Shown here piece by piece: positions 12,786 to 22,225 of a stretch of 64,000 nt of DNA; positions within the stretch are counted from its first letter, which is position 1, and each line of letters begins with the position of its first letter. Source of the stretch: Erinaceus europaeus (Eukaryota > Chordata > Mammalia > Eulipotyphla > Erinaceidae); the NCBI RefSeq assembly GCF_950295315.1, contig NW_026647306.1:1-64000 (forward strand), in the 5' to 3' direction. The translations under genes and the position numbers were made by a program. Under the pieces are notes generated by a model. It saw only the letters and a list, made by a program, of their open reading frames with translations, was not told the origin of the DNA and ran no database searches.

Positions 12786-12992
12786 TTAGACACAGTTCAC
12801 CAGGTAGAGTGAACAATGTGTGAGTATCAAAGTGGAGTACCCTGCCACCACGTGAGCACCATGCGGAAGGGAAACTTCATAAGTGGTGGATGGTGATGTA
12901 GTTATTTCTCATTCTCTGTCTCTTGTCCTCCTCTGCCAGGAGGAGTGGGATTGATTGTGCAGGTGCAAAGCCCCACCATGAAGCTCCGGCAA
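12786..12992 (+). repeat. Old SINE with 3' module
   Basis: TTCACCAGGTAGAGTG, then CAGGAGGAGTGGGATTGATT and GTGCAAAGCCCCACCATGAAG, is a diverged relative of types B and A-long. Confidence 0.5.
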
Positions 12993-13694
12993 AAATTCAT
13001 CTAAGATGTTTAAGTAACCTTTGCCAAGACACACAAGATTGTACCCGTTCATCTAATGGTAACAATAATTGTTGTTGTCATGATTTGATTATTTTATGGT
13101 ATGAAAGAATCAGATGCAGTCTGATAAGGTTTGAGAACTTTTAGAATTACATTAATTTTCAAGAGGTGGCTTATCAAATCTATACTACTTACTACTAAAG
13201 GAAGTACTAATCACCTCTTAAGTCAATTAACTCATATTACTAGCAGGCATAGTCAGATGTGGGAAAGAGAGAAGGAATTTAAACTTTTAAAAAGTCTATA
13301 TTATAAGATGGACAAAGAACATCAGAGCACTTGTCAGGTTTGGCATAAGGTGATGGCAGATACTGTAGCTGTAGCCTCTGTGGTCTCAGGCATATAAGTT
13401 GGTGCTTTAACAGATTTAGCTATCTTCCCAGTCAGAATTTAAATTTTGAATGGTCACTGGGTCAAGGTTCAATTTTTTTCCCCAAAATTTAATTACTTTG
13501 TTGAGGAAATGTGATTTACAAGACAGCAATTGTCATAGGGGTATGGTTTCTTATGTTCCAAAGTAGGTGTCAGCACACCTCACCCACCACCAAACTGCCA
13601 TCTTTCTTCATCATAGGGCACTGGATCCCCAACTCCATTTCAGCCTCCCCCTGCCATTCTCAGGTTGATCAAAGAAAAAAAAAAACTGTTTCTT
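12993..13694 (-). other. RPGRIP1L intron 3, unique stretch
   Basis: The short ORFs here (12923-13144 and 13131-13397) resemble no family I know. Nothing else is recognised. Confidence 0.5.
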
Positions 13695-13906
13695 TTCCCT
13701 TTTTTTTTTTTATTTGTTGGATAGAGACAGTCAGAAATTGAGAGGGAAGGGGGTGATAGAGAGGGAGAGACACAGAGAGACACCTGCAGCACTGCTTCAC
13801 CACTTGTGAAGTTTTCCCCCTGCAGGTGGGGACCAGGGGCTCGAACCTGGGTCCCTGCACACTGTATAACATGTGTGCTCAACCAGCTGCGCTACCACCT
13901 GGCCCC
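13695..13906 (-). repeat. SINE type B
   Basis: Well-preserved antisense copy, from TTATTTGTTGGATAGAGACAG to GCTGCGCTACCACCTGGCCCC. Confidence 0.9.
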
Positions 13907-13993
13907 CAAAACAACTGTTTTATAGCTATAAACTTCACATCTCATTCTGACAGGCTAATGTGTATGTGTTACTGGTTAGAAAAGAGAGCAGGT

Positions 13994-14035
13994 GGAGCTC
14001 CAGTGGTGCAATCGGTTAGCGTGTGGTACTTATAG
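13994..14035 (+). pseudogene. Retroposed 5' exon of tRNA-Ile(UAU)
   Basis: From 13997 the insert reads as tRNA-Ile(UAU) positions 1-37: acceptor strand GCTCCAG, D arm GTGC-AATCGGTTA-GCGT, then TGGTA and CTTATA with anticodon TAT. It stops where nuclear tRNA-Ile(UAU) genes carry their intron. A perfect 16-bp direct repeat, AGAAAAGAGAGCAGGT, flanks it at 13978-13993 and 14036-14051. There is no A tail. The 3' half is absent, so it cannot fold as a tRNA. Confidence 0.88.
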
Positions 14036-14261
14036 AGAAAAGAGAGCAGGTAAATGAGTCACATGTCTTGAAAAAGTCACATGTCTTGTAATCATAACTC
14101 AAAAACCAAAAGTATACTTCTGTACACTGAGCAGGTGAGTGGACCATTAAAATGAAGTCCATGGAAGAGAAACTTAACTAGAAACTTATCCCTCCTTTAG
14201 CATACACTGTTTCTTATAGTGGCAGGGGCTCACACATGTTAAAAGTCCATCACTTCCTAGT

Positions 14262-14405
14262 CGTTTTTTTTTTTTTTTATCCTTATTATTTAGGATAGAC
14301 AGAGAGGGGCCAAGCAGTGGCAAACCTGGTTAAGTGCATGTACTACAGTGCACAAGGAGCTGGGTTCAAGCGCCTGGATCCCATCTGCAGGGGAAAAACT
14401 TCATG
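14262..14405. repeat. Composite SINE fragment
   Basis: A T-rich antisense tail with TAGGATAGACAGAGAG is followed directly by a sense type B head (GGGGCCAAGCAGTGGCAAAC, GGGTTCAAGCGCC). This suggests an inverted or abutting pair. Confidence 0.5.
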
Positions 14406-14626
14406 CTATTGCATTTTGCTTACAATCTCAACTTCAGATATAGTAAATATATTTTTGTTGCTTTATTATTCTAGTTTGTATGATTTTACATTTCTAAAAC
14501 CTGTAATTATTTTAAAACCTCCCTTGTTCCAAAAAAGATTCAAGTGGGGTTTTCAATTCAGCTAATTAAAAATCATACAGTCCAAACTTTACATAATCAG
14601 AAAAAAAAGCTAAAAGCTTTTTATCA

Positions 14627-14797
<171 letters not shown>

Positions 14798-14833
14798 TTA
14801 AGATTATTTAATACAGTCTAAAAATATCAACCT

Positions 14834-15118
14834 AGAGAGATAGGCAGTGGCACACCTAGTTGAATGCACACATCACTATGTGCAAGGATCTGGGTTTGAG
14901 TCCCCACTCTTTACCTGCATGGGGGACACTTTATGAGTAGTGAAGCAGGTCTGCATGTGTCTATCATTAATTTCTCTCCCTTCCTATCTCCCTCTCCACT
15001 TTGAATTTCTTTCTTTTCTGTTGAGTAAAATAGGGAAGGTAGAAAAAGGGGAAAAATGGCTGCCAGTAGTAGTAAGATTCATAGTGCCAGCACTAAGCCC
15101 CGGCAGAGATTAAAGCCT
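14834..15118 (+). repeat. SINE type B head with 3' module
   Basis: GAGATAGGCAGTGGCACACC head and GTTTGAGTCCCC box B are followed by a 3' part like the A-long module (AATGGCTGCCAGTAGTAGT, CACTAAGCCCCGGCAGAG). A B head carrying the module seen on A-long elements is notable. Confidence 0.7.
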
Positions 15119-16033
15119 TATGGTGAGTTACTGAGTGCAAGAATTGCATTTACAGAACTGAAACACAATAGTTTTACACACTTAAGTTTATTTACTTATA
15201 ATATACTAATAATCTAAAGCAAAATTTCTAGATGTTATTTACTACTAACAACAAAAGCTGAATAGTCAAACATACCTTCCTCACTGACAATACAACGATG
15301 ACCTTTGTGTAACAGTTTAAGATGACTATCTATACTATCTGATCAACAGTTGTATCAAAACATATTTGTGGGATATATTTTACATCAGTCTTTTAAGTAA
15401 ACATAGTGACATAACAGCATAGTTAATACACTGTATACAAATTCACAGCTCTACGTTCTGTAGTTTTTTGAAAGCAGTGCTTTTCTTAATTTTAAAGTGC
15501 TTTTTAGTTCAACAGCAGCAGCCCTTAAGTGACAAAAAAAAAAAAAATTGAACAAAGTCTTTAATAGAGTACAGCCTTTTTTTTTTCTTAAAAAAAAAAA
15601 CATTATCACTTGTATAAATAAATCATTTTTAGATATTCTGCTTAACTGGAAGGAAAACTAGTAAATAGGGCATTTCCTCCTATATAGCACTTAAGACATT
15701 TTAGTGGTGAATGTGATTTAAACCAGCAATTCAGTTTGGAGGTTTGACACTCTGAAGTTTCTACTGATGTTTGGAATTTTAAAAGATGATTTATCACAAT
15801 TCCTTATCAGAATGGGGGTTTTTACATTTTCTACGAGCTGTTGATAACTGATGCATGCATGCAGTAAAAATACCATATGTTGCTCTTAACTCTCCACTTT
15901 GTTTAGGTCAATTAAGAACTATACAGTTACTTAAGTGGATGGGTTTGTGTAAATATCAGAAATACTTTCAATTTACAAGTAAAGCAGACACTGATCAAAA
16001 TTTCTAACTGTAATAAATAACAGCTGGCCATAC
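15119..16033 (-). other. RPGRIP1L intron 2, unique stretch
   Basis: About 0.9 kb of SINE-free AT-rich intron with several poly(A) and poly(T) runs. I recognise no element. Confidence 0.55.
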
Positions 16034-16121
16034 CTTGTATCGCTCCCATTCCAAAGAGGTTTGGATCTATATCTTTCACAGGCAGGTCTCCTGCAGTCTC
16101 ATCACTTGGACCAGACATGGC
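16034..16121 (-). CDS. RPGRIP1L: RPGRIP1L exon 2 with start codon
   Basis: The start ATG lies at 16118-16116, three bases after the acceptor ACACAG|GCC. The exon encodes residues 1-28, [16 protein letters not shown] through FGMGAIQ, plus the first base of Glu29. The donor is CAAG|GTATGG. This is the known N-terminus of the RPGRIP1L family, hence the start choice. An in-frame Met upstream at 16157 is intronic. RPGRIP1L acts at the basal body and transition zone of cilia. The five coding exons here span residues 1-257, all within the N-terminal and coiled-coil part. Confidence 0.96.
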
Positions 16122-16532
16122 CTGTGTAGAAAAGAAATTCAAATAAAATCTTTCCAAGTTATAACACTAGCTATGCAATGGAATGAGCCAAATAAAGTGA
16201 ATACAGCACTAGAACTTTAATGGACATCTTACTGTCCATATGTGATGCTTGAAGATGAAAGCTCTATTCTAAAAGAAAAACTACCTTCAGTCATGGAGAG
16301 TGTTCTTTTCAGTGGCCTATTTCCTATAGTTTGCTTAGGAAAGAGAGTAAGCTTATCATTCTTCCTTCTTATTTCTTTATCTGAAACAATTCCAATCCTT
16401 TTCCTCTCAGATCTCAATAGAAGGGAGGTATATTGGAAATAACTCAAATAAGGAACTTGCTTCAAGTGGTTATTCTTGTATTTCTTAGCTGGTCATGTCA
16501 CCTAGAATTGTTTCAGTTTCTTTCTTTTTTCT

Positions 16533-16692
16533 TTTCTTTTTTTTTTTTTCCTGTAAGAGAGGAAGTTTCATGAAAAAGGGAAAAGGAGAGAGAAATAACA
16601 CAGAGAGAACTGTTTTGTCACTTTATGTGTTGCTGAAGAACAAACTCATGGTCCTACATGTGCTTGATGCCTGAGTTACCTTCCTGGCCCTT
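16533..16692 (-). repeat. SINE type E
   Basis: A T-rich run, GAGAAATAACACAGAGAGAA, and CTGAGTTACCTTCCTGGCCC form the antisense of a tRNA-derived SINE. Confidence 0.55.
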
Positions 16693-17062
16693 CAACTTTC
16701 AGCCACCAAATTACAGATACTACCATGATGCCAACCTGACTTCCCTGGGCAGAGGACCTCATCAATGGGTCCTGGAACCCCACCTCCCCATATCCCTACC
16801 CAACTAGGGAAAGATAGAGACAGGCTGGGAGAATGGATTGACCTGCCAACACCCATGTTCAGTGGAGAAGCAATTGCAGAAGCCAGACCTTCCCCCTTCT
16901 GTACCCCATAATGATCTGGGTCCATACTCCCAGAGGGATAACGGATAAGAAAGCTTTCAAGGGAGGGAGTGGGATACGGAACTGTGGTGGTGGGAATTGT
17001 ACTCCTCTTAACCTATGGTCTTGTCAGTACTTTTTATTTTATAAATAAATTAAAAATATATT
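16693..17062 (+). mobile_element. Family F retroelement, 3' end
   Basis: It shares ATGTTCAGTGGAGAAGCAAT, CCATACTCCCAGAGGGATAA and GGTGGTGGGAATTGT with the copies at 27975 and 43429, and ends ATAAATAAATTAAAAA. It is 5'-truncated and non-coding. Confidence 0.75.
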
Positions 17063-17549
17063 TTAAGAGAGGAAACCACTGTTTAAAAATGCAAAAAAAA
17101 CCTCATAGTTATTCAAAGAATAGAAAATGGTAAGCTGTTGACATTTAGAACATTTGCCTGTGATGTCAAAATTATGTGAATATTTTCACGTTGATGCGTA
17201 AATGAATGAACCAAGCTTTATGTACGAAGTTTCATAAATTTACCAACTGGGTTATTTTTGGTGTGTATCTTTGCTTCCCTGAGGCTGGGATTGCATATTT
17301 TCCTACATCACTGTTCAGGCTACCCAATTATTCTGGCAATTTTACAGCTTCTATTGTTTACTGAGATGTGCCACCATAATTTTGCACGTGAATGGTTCAT
17401 AGAAAGACTAGCAAAAAAGAAATCAAAAGGAATGATTTTATACTTTTATTTCAATCTACCTCAGAAAGTCAAAACAAACTGCCAAAAAAGGAGTCCAAAA
17501 GCAGATAGACATTCAAAATGTATATAATTTGCACTTGAATTGTAAAAAT

Positions 17550-17762
17550 CAGGGGAACCGGGCAGTGGCGCACCTGGTTGGGTATACATGTTACAGTGTG
17601 CAAGGACCTGGGTTCAAGCCCCCAATTCCAACCTGCAAGGGGAAAGCCTCACAAGTGGTGAAGCAGGGCTGCAGGTGTCTCTCTTCTTCTCTATCTCCTC
17701 ATTCCCTCTTGATTTCTGGCTGTCTCTGTCCAATAAATAAAGATAATTAAAAAAAATAAAAA
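17550..17762 (+). repeat. SINE type B
   Basis: GGGAACCGGGCAGTGGCGCA head, GGTTCAAGCCCCCAATTCC box B, and a tail with CCAATAAATAAAGATAATT. Confidence 0.9.
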
Positions 17763-17920
17763 TAAAGTTCAGGAGAACAGCAAGCTTACTTGTTCTGTTC
17801 ACACCTCTTTATTCTCAAAAGCTGGCAGAGCTTGGCACAAAACTGTTTATTAAATAGCTGTTGAACAAAGCCCACGGGATTTCCTGTGGGTGGTCCTAGA
17901 AAATGATTACAATATTTTAG

Positions 17921-18106
17921 AAGCTGGGCTGTGATGCTCCTGGCAGAGTGTATACTGTGCATAAGGACCTGGATTCAAGCCCCTGGTCATCACTTGTGGG
18001 GTGGAAGCTTTGTGAGTGGTGAAACAGTACTGCAGGTCTCTTTCTTTCATCCTTTCCCCTCAGTTTTTCTCTGACTCTATCCAAAATGAATAAATAAATA
18101 TTTTAA
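17921..18106 (+). repeat. SINE type B, diverged
   Basis: GCATAAGGACCTGGATTCAAG, GTGAGTGGTGAAACAGTACTG and an AATAAATAAATATTTTAAAA tail. Confidence 0.75.
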
Positions 18107-18360
18107 AAATTGTATGCAAGTGTTGTATATATATACAACATCTTTTAGGCAGAAGGTTTATACCATTTATTACAGCTCAGATAGAAATTGAGAACCACTG
18201 CATTTTGCTGTAACAAAAGCAGCTAACAGACTATATTTAGGAAATGATCCCTTTTCTTTTGGAAACAGTCATACTTAAAAGGTTGATGTTAGTGCCCAAG
18301 CTGTAAAAAAAACATTAAACACAAACCATTTGCAAGACTATACTTGGAGGGAATGTTTCT

Positions 18361-18523
18361 TTCTTTCCTTTTTTTTTTTTTTCTTTTTTAAGGTTTCTTT
18401 CTTTTTTCTTAATTAATTAATTTAAAAAAGGAGACATTAACAAAACCATAGGATAGGAGGGGTACAACTCCACACAATTCCCACTACCAGATCTCCGTAT
18501 CCCATCCCGTCCCCTGATAGCTT
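18361..18523 (-). mobile_element. Family F 3' end with 17-bp TSD
   Basis: The insert is a poly(T) run followed by antisense CTCCACACAATTCCCACTAC. Its flanks, TTGGAGGGAATGTTTCT at 18344-18360 and 18524-18540, are identical. A poly(A) tail plus a long TSD shows target-primed retrotransposition of a severely 5'-truncated copy. Confidence 0.92.
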
Positions 18524-18614
18524 TTGGAGGGAATGTTTCTATGGTTCCTTCCTCACAAAATATTTGTGAAGATAACTTTCCCATGCTAGGTATGGCAGTT
18601 TTTTTTTTTTTTTA

Positions 18615-18835
18615 TAACAACAGCAATGCTAATGGTATCAGCATTTCTTGAATGTTTACCAAAATGTGTCAGGCACTATTGTAAGTCTTCTGCTTATATG
18701 AATTATTCCTGTGCGACTGTGACTAAAATGATCCCTATCATACAAATGAAGAGGATTAGATATAATTGAGATAACTTGCCAAAGATAACAAAACTAAAAA
18801 TAGCTAGTCAATAAATATTTTGATAGTTAGAATTG
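18615..18835 (+). repeat. MIR
   Basis: GTGTCAGGCACTATTGTAAG, then AAATGAAGAGGATTAGATA and ACTTGCCAAAGATAACA follow the MIR consensus in order. Confidence 0.75.
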
Positions 18836-18929
18836 GGATGTCAGAGGTGCTACTGGCATCCAGAGGTCAAGGGTGATATCCATCCTACAGTGCAAAGGAA
18901 TCACAACAAAGCATTATCTAGCTCCCCAA

Positions 18930-19290
18930 ATGCTAGTAGTAAGGAGGTTGCTCAGTGCTTCCATGCCTCTCTAACCCCTTCTCATGCCAATCCTTTTTGC
19001 TCACATGCTCCTCCCTGTTCTCCCTCATGTCCCCCCAAATCCATGGTCCTTATGTGAGTCTCAAGGACTTAACATTGGTTGGCTCCTCACTCACTCAGGT
19101 TCAGGTCTTCTCCCCTGAGCATTCTAAGTCTTTTCCTTAATTTCATTAGTTTACTCATTTTATAGCAATCGTCGCTATTCAAAATTATGTTTGGTTACCA
19201 ATTTTTTACTAGTCTGTCTCCACTAAAAACGTGTACGCGTCTTGAGACAAGTAGGTCTTGTTGACAAGTCCAGGTACAGGACCTGGCATT
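18930..19290 (+). repeat. Possible L2 fragment
   Basis: A C-rich stretch is followed by GTCTTGAGACAAGTAGGTCTT and CAGGACCTGGCAT, which resembles a degraded L2 3' end. Confidence 0.35.
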
Positions 19291-19814
19291 TTTTCTTTTT
19301 TTGAGTAAAAATTAGTTGCTTGGTATGGAGATGAAAATGGTAAAGAGAAATCCCTTTCTTTCTGGCGTTATTAGGCAGTGAGTTAACGCGACGATAAACA
19401 GATAATTATACATCAGTAAACAATAGGCCACTCAGGAGACTTAGGGTCTAACCACCAGCTCTTACTCCTTGGCAAATGAAAAGCTGTGTTGACACTAACA
19501 TAGTTGAAGGACTTGAACAGAGACAGCCATTAGCATGAACTCTCTTCAGCTAAGGTTTGGGGTGGGGATTTAAGATTTCAAACCATTTCAGGGCTTGGGG
19601 CTAGTGGGCGGGTTGTGATTTCAGGCCTGAAGATGTGCAGGAGTCTCGTGCAGGGCTGTGTCTCACGCGAGCAAAACTTCAGGGCCTCCTCCAGGCTTCA
19701 GAGCAGAACCTAGGCGTCCCGCCCGTGCTGGAGGAGAGGGGCGGGGGTCGCCGACATCCCCCTCTTTTTACCCCAAGAATACTCACCGCTACTCTCTCCC
19801 TGCCGCTAGCTGTG

Positions 19815-19828
19815 GTTGCTATAGCGCC
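19815..19828 (+). promoter_or_regulatory. Candidate RFX X-box
   Basis: GTTGCTATAGCGCC fits 12 of 14 positions of the X-box pattern GTHNYYATRRNAAC: the left half is intact and the right half is weak. RFX factors drive many ciliary genes, and RPGRIP1L is one. The site lies 28 bp from the exon 1 donor. Confidence 0.5.
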
Positions 19829-19868
19829 CACAATGTGTGGGGCGGCTGGCCAAGAGGAGCACGGGAAA

Positions 19869-19880
19869 AACATGGCAGCC
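19869..19880 (+). promoter_or_regulatory. Candidate YY1 site
   Basis: AACATGGCAGCC matches the ATGGC(G/A)GC core of YY1 promoter sites, which usually sit near transcription starts. Confidence 0.5.
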
Positions 19881-19893
19881 TCTCCCAATACCT

Positions 19894-19909
19894 CATGGGA
19901 AATGTAGTT
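19894..19909 (-). promoter_or_regulatory. Candidate ZNF143-type site 1
   Basis: The minus strand reads AACTACATTTCCCATG, close to the ZNF143/THAP11 promoter element ACTACAATTCCCAGAATGC. Confidence 0.6.
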
Positions 19910-20024
19910 CTCCTCTAGCCCTCCTGCTTCAGATCTTCGTGGAGTGGACTACTCTCGTCCAGCTGTCGAGGCTGGGAAATTCTCGTGCTTCAAACCCCGT
20001 GGCGCTTTCAGGCATTGCCGCTGT

Positions 20025-20045
20025 GCATCCTGGGAATAGTAGTTC
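20025..20045 (-). promoter_or_regulatory. Candidate ZNF143-type site 2
   Basis: The minus strand reads AACTACTATTCCCAGGATGC, matching the same element including the TTCCCAG core and GC end. It has the same orientation as site 1, about 130 bp away. Confidence 0.65.
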
Positions 20046-20171
20046 TCAAGTTGCTGAGGGTGAATTGTACTGGACCAGAGCAGGTTAGCGACAGAACTAC
20101 AGACAGGAGGGGGGCTTCGGGAGCCAGGAATCTACGCGACTAGCTGTGGCGAAGGCGGCTGGAGTGGCAGC

Positions 20172-20216
20172 ATGAAGCGGACCCCGACCGCGGAGGAAAG
20201 AGAGCGAGAAGCCAAG
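20172..20216 (+). CDS. FTO: FTO coding exon 1
   Basis: It encodes MKRTPTAEEREREAK, the conserved N-terminus of FTO, with a purine at -3 of the ATG and a donor at AAG|GTATGT. FTO is a nuclear Fe(II)/2-oxoglutarate dioxygenase that demethylates N6-methyladenosine and cap m6Am in RNA. The basic KR next to the start belongs to the reported N-terminal nuclear-localisation segment. The catalytic domain is in later exons, beyond the window. A 5'UTR of perhaps 70-120 bp should precede the ATG, but its start is not visible. Confidence 0.93.
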
Positions 20217-20524
20217 GTATGTCGGGCTCTCTGGAGTCTGCAGTTCTTTCGTAAGCTTGTACTTATGGGCAGAGACCCGAAGGACTTGGTCGGATGGCGA
20301 TCAGGCGCACGTTCTTAAGTCCAGGGATGACAGGGCCTTGGGAGCCTGAGACATTAGGGGCTATAAATGAGTGTTGCTTAGGATGCAGGCCTAGGCCTGC
20401 TTTGAAATAGTTGTTTTAGTGGCCAGCCGGTATGATCTGGTGCGGATTGGATACAAATCTTTTTCTGTTAGTTTTATTTCAACTTTTGGGACTCAGCCTA
20501 TGGTAGTTACTTTTCCTTGACATG

Positions 20525-20705
20525 ACAGTAATACTTGCAATAATGATTTTTTTTAGGATGCATGTATTAGGTGTCAAGCTCTGTACTAAGTTCGTAATAT
20601 TTCTATCATTTCATATTCTTGCAACAGAAGGCCGCAAGATAGTTATTGTACAAATGGAGTATCCACAGCCCTGTTTTACAGATGAAGAATTGAATGTTAT
20701 CTTTC
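20525..20705 (+). repeat. MIR
   Basis: GGTGTCAAGCTCTGTACTAAG and CCCTGTTTTACAGATGAAGAA follow the MIR consensus. Confidence 0.7.
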
Positions 20706-20869
20706 CTTTCATCCCCCAAATTAAACTATTGATTTATTAAATATATTGACAATCTGTTCACTTTTTTTTTTTCTATCTCACCTTGGATAAAGCTCTATGT
20801 AATCACTTGTTGCAGTAGCCAAGGAAGTTTGCACTCACTCTGCACTCTTTTCTCTTTCTTCCAACACCA

Positions 20870-21175
20870 CCAGTTTCTTCTTCACATTGTGGAGTGTGAT
20901 CTTTTCAAAATGCAAATCTTCTCTTGTCCCTTTCCTTCCATTCTCTTCAGCCAGCCCACTACCAGTTTACAAACCTGTGCCTTTCTGTTGCTCTTAGAAT
21001 AAGGGCTAAACCATTACAAGATAAGACATTACAGTAACTTACAATGTGGGCCTGTCTGGCCCCAACTTGCTTCTACAGTCTCATTGGATATGACACTCTC
21101 CTGCCCGTCTGCCACTTTGACCTTTTGAACAGTTCCTGTTCTCTGGATTTTTTTGGTCTGCTCAAGAGGGTCATT
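20870..21175 (+). repeat. L2 fragment
   Basis: GGCCTGTCTGGCCCCAACTTG and GAACAGTTCCTGTTCTCTGG correspond to the L2 3' region in sense orientation. Confidence 0.6.
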
Positions 21176-21639
21176 ACAGACTCAGTTTTTTCCTTCTCTA
21201 AGGCAAGTAATGGAAGTAATAATAAGAGTTCTTGCTCACACAGAATTTTAAATCCTACAAGTGAGCTTGCCTTAGGGTAGATTTAAAATGTAGAATCTGC
21301 TCTATAATGACTTCTGGCAGTGTTGCACCAGGGAATAAAGTGTTCATCCTTGACTCTGATGTGATATTGGCTGCATGCTATAGATGGGTTCAAAGAGGAA
21401 AGATCTTTTTGCACTAGTCTACAACACTGCTTAGAAACATGTCATCCAATGGCATTGTGCATGATTTTTTTCATAACTTTTGGCTTTACATTTAAAGCTA
21501 TTCATTTATTTTATAAAGATTTATTTAGCACCTATTATTACTAGATACTTAGATTATGATTTCATTTAGATAGAATCTCTTCACCAAAGGGTCATTTATT
21601 CCACTGAAATCAGAACCATTATCTGTGATGTAATTTGTA

Positions 21640-21750
21640 ATGTCATTCACGCTTTGGGACTATGAAAATCCAGGTTTGCCTAGGTCAGTGATTTGGGCAA
21701 GATCACTTGTATCCTATGTGGAAGTAGGGTTCAGAACCCTAGTTTTGAAG
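21640..21750 (+). repeat. MIR 3' fragment
   Basis: GGGCAAGATCACTTG followed by GTAGGGTTCAGAACCCTAG resembles the MIR end. Confidence 0.45.
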
Positions 21751-21926
21751 TAGGGTTATTTTCTGCTTGTGAAACATTGAAAACACAGAATAAGTTATCC
21801 TTCTGTTATTTTGAAGCATTGCTTTGTATTTAAAATTGTATATTTATGAAGTACTGGTTAGAAAAAGTATAGGAAATTAAGTTATTTTTATAATGAGCGA
21901 TAGAGAGACATCAAAGACATTTTGTG

Positions 21927-22225
21927 ATTTTTTTTTTCTTTGCCTGCACTATGAATCCACTGCGCCTGGTTGCTATTCCTTTGTTTTTATTGGATAGGAC
22001 AGAGAAATTGAGAGGGGTGGGGAAGATAGGGAGAGAGAAAGAGAGACACTTGCAGACCTGCTCCACTGCTTTGCTTGTGAAGCAACAACCCTGCAGGTGG
22101 GAAACACGGGGGGGGGGGGGGGGGGGGGGGGCTCAAACCGGGATCCTTGTACGCGTCCATCCTTGTGCTTTCTTTGTACTTAACCCGGTGTGCCACTGCC
22201 TGGCCCCGCCACTGCCTTGCCCCCA
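21927..22225 (-). repeat. SINE type A, with poly(G) expansion
   Basis: The antisense copy runs from GCCTGCACTATGAATCCACTG to TGTGCCACTGCCTGGCCCC. The box B-proximal GGGG stretch has grown to 24 G. Confidence 0.8.
22108..22131. repeat. Homopolymer G24
   Basis: Twenty-four consecutive G sit in the SINE at the spot where other copies read AGCCGGGGGCTC. Exact length is uncertain because long homopolymers are error-prone. Confidence 0.85.

Larger units (their letters stand above)
19787..19900 (-). other. RPGRIP1L: Predicted RPGRIP1L non-coding exon 1
   Basis: On the minus strand AGCG|GTGAGTAT at 19790-19779 is a near-consensus splice donor in the CpG island, 3.7 kb upstream of the exon 2 acceptor. 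The start codon is in exon 2, so a 5'UTR exon is needed here. The donor edge (19787) is read from sequence; the outer edge is a placeholder because I cannot see the start site. Confidence 0.7.
19600..20250. promoter_or_regulatory. RPGRIP1L-FTO bidirectional CpG promoter
   Basis: GC content and CpG count rise sharply against the AT-rich flanks. The block lies between the minus-strand RPGRIP1L 5' exon and the plus-strand FTO start codon, which are only about 385 bp apart (19787 to 20172). It holds candidate RFX, YY1 and two ZNF143-type motifs and no strong TATA box, as expected for a divergent housekeeping promoter. Both transcription starts are inferred, not seen. Confidence 0.9.

Noticed and set aside
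15927..16157. Upstream Met at 16157 as the RPGRIP1L start
   Set aside because: The acceptor at 16123-16122 and the family N-terminus (MSGP) place the start at 16118; bases above 16121 are intron.
19635..19907. Overlapping 83-90 residue ORFs in the CpG island
   Set aside because: GC-rich promoter DNA lacks stop codons in several frames. The frames overlap each other, match no known protein, and lie across the RPGRIP1L 5' exon and promoter motifs.
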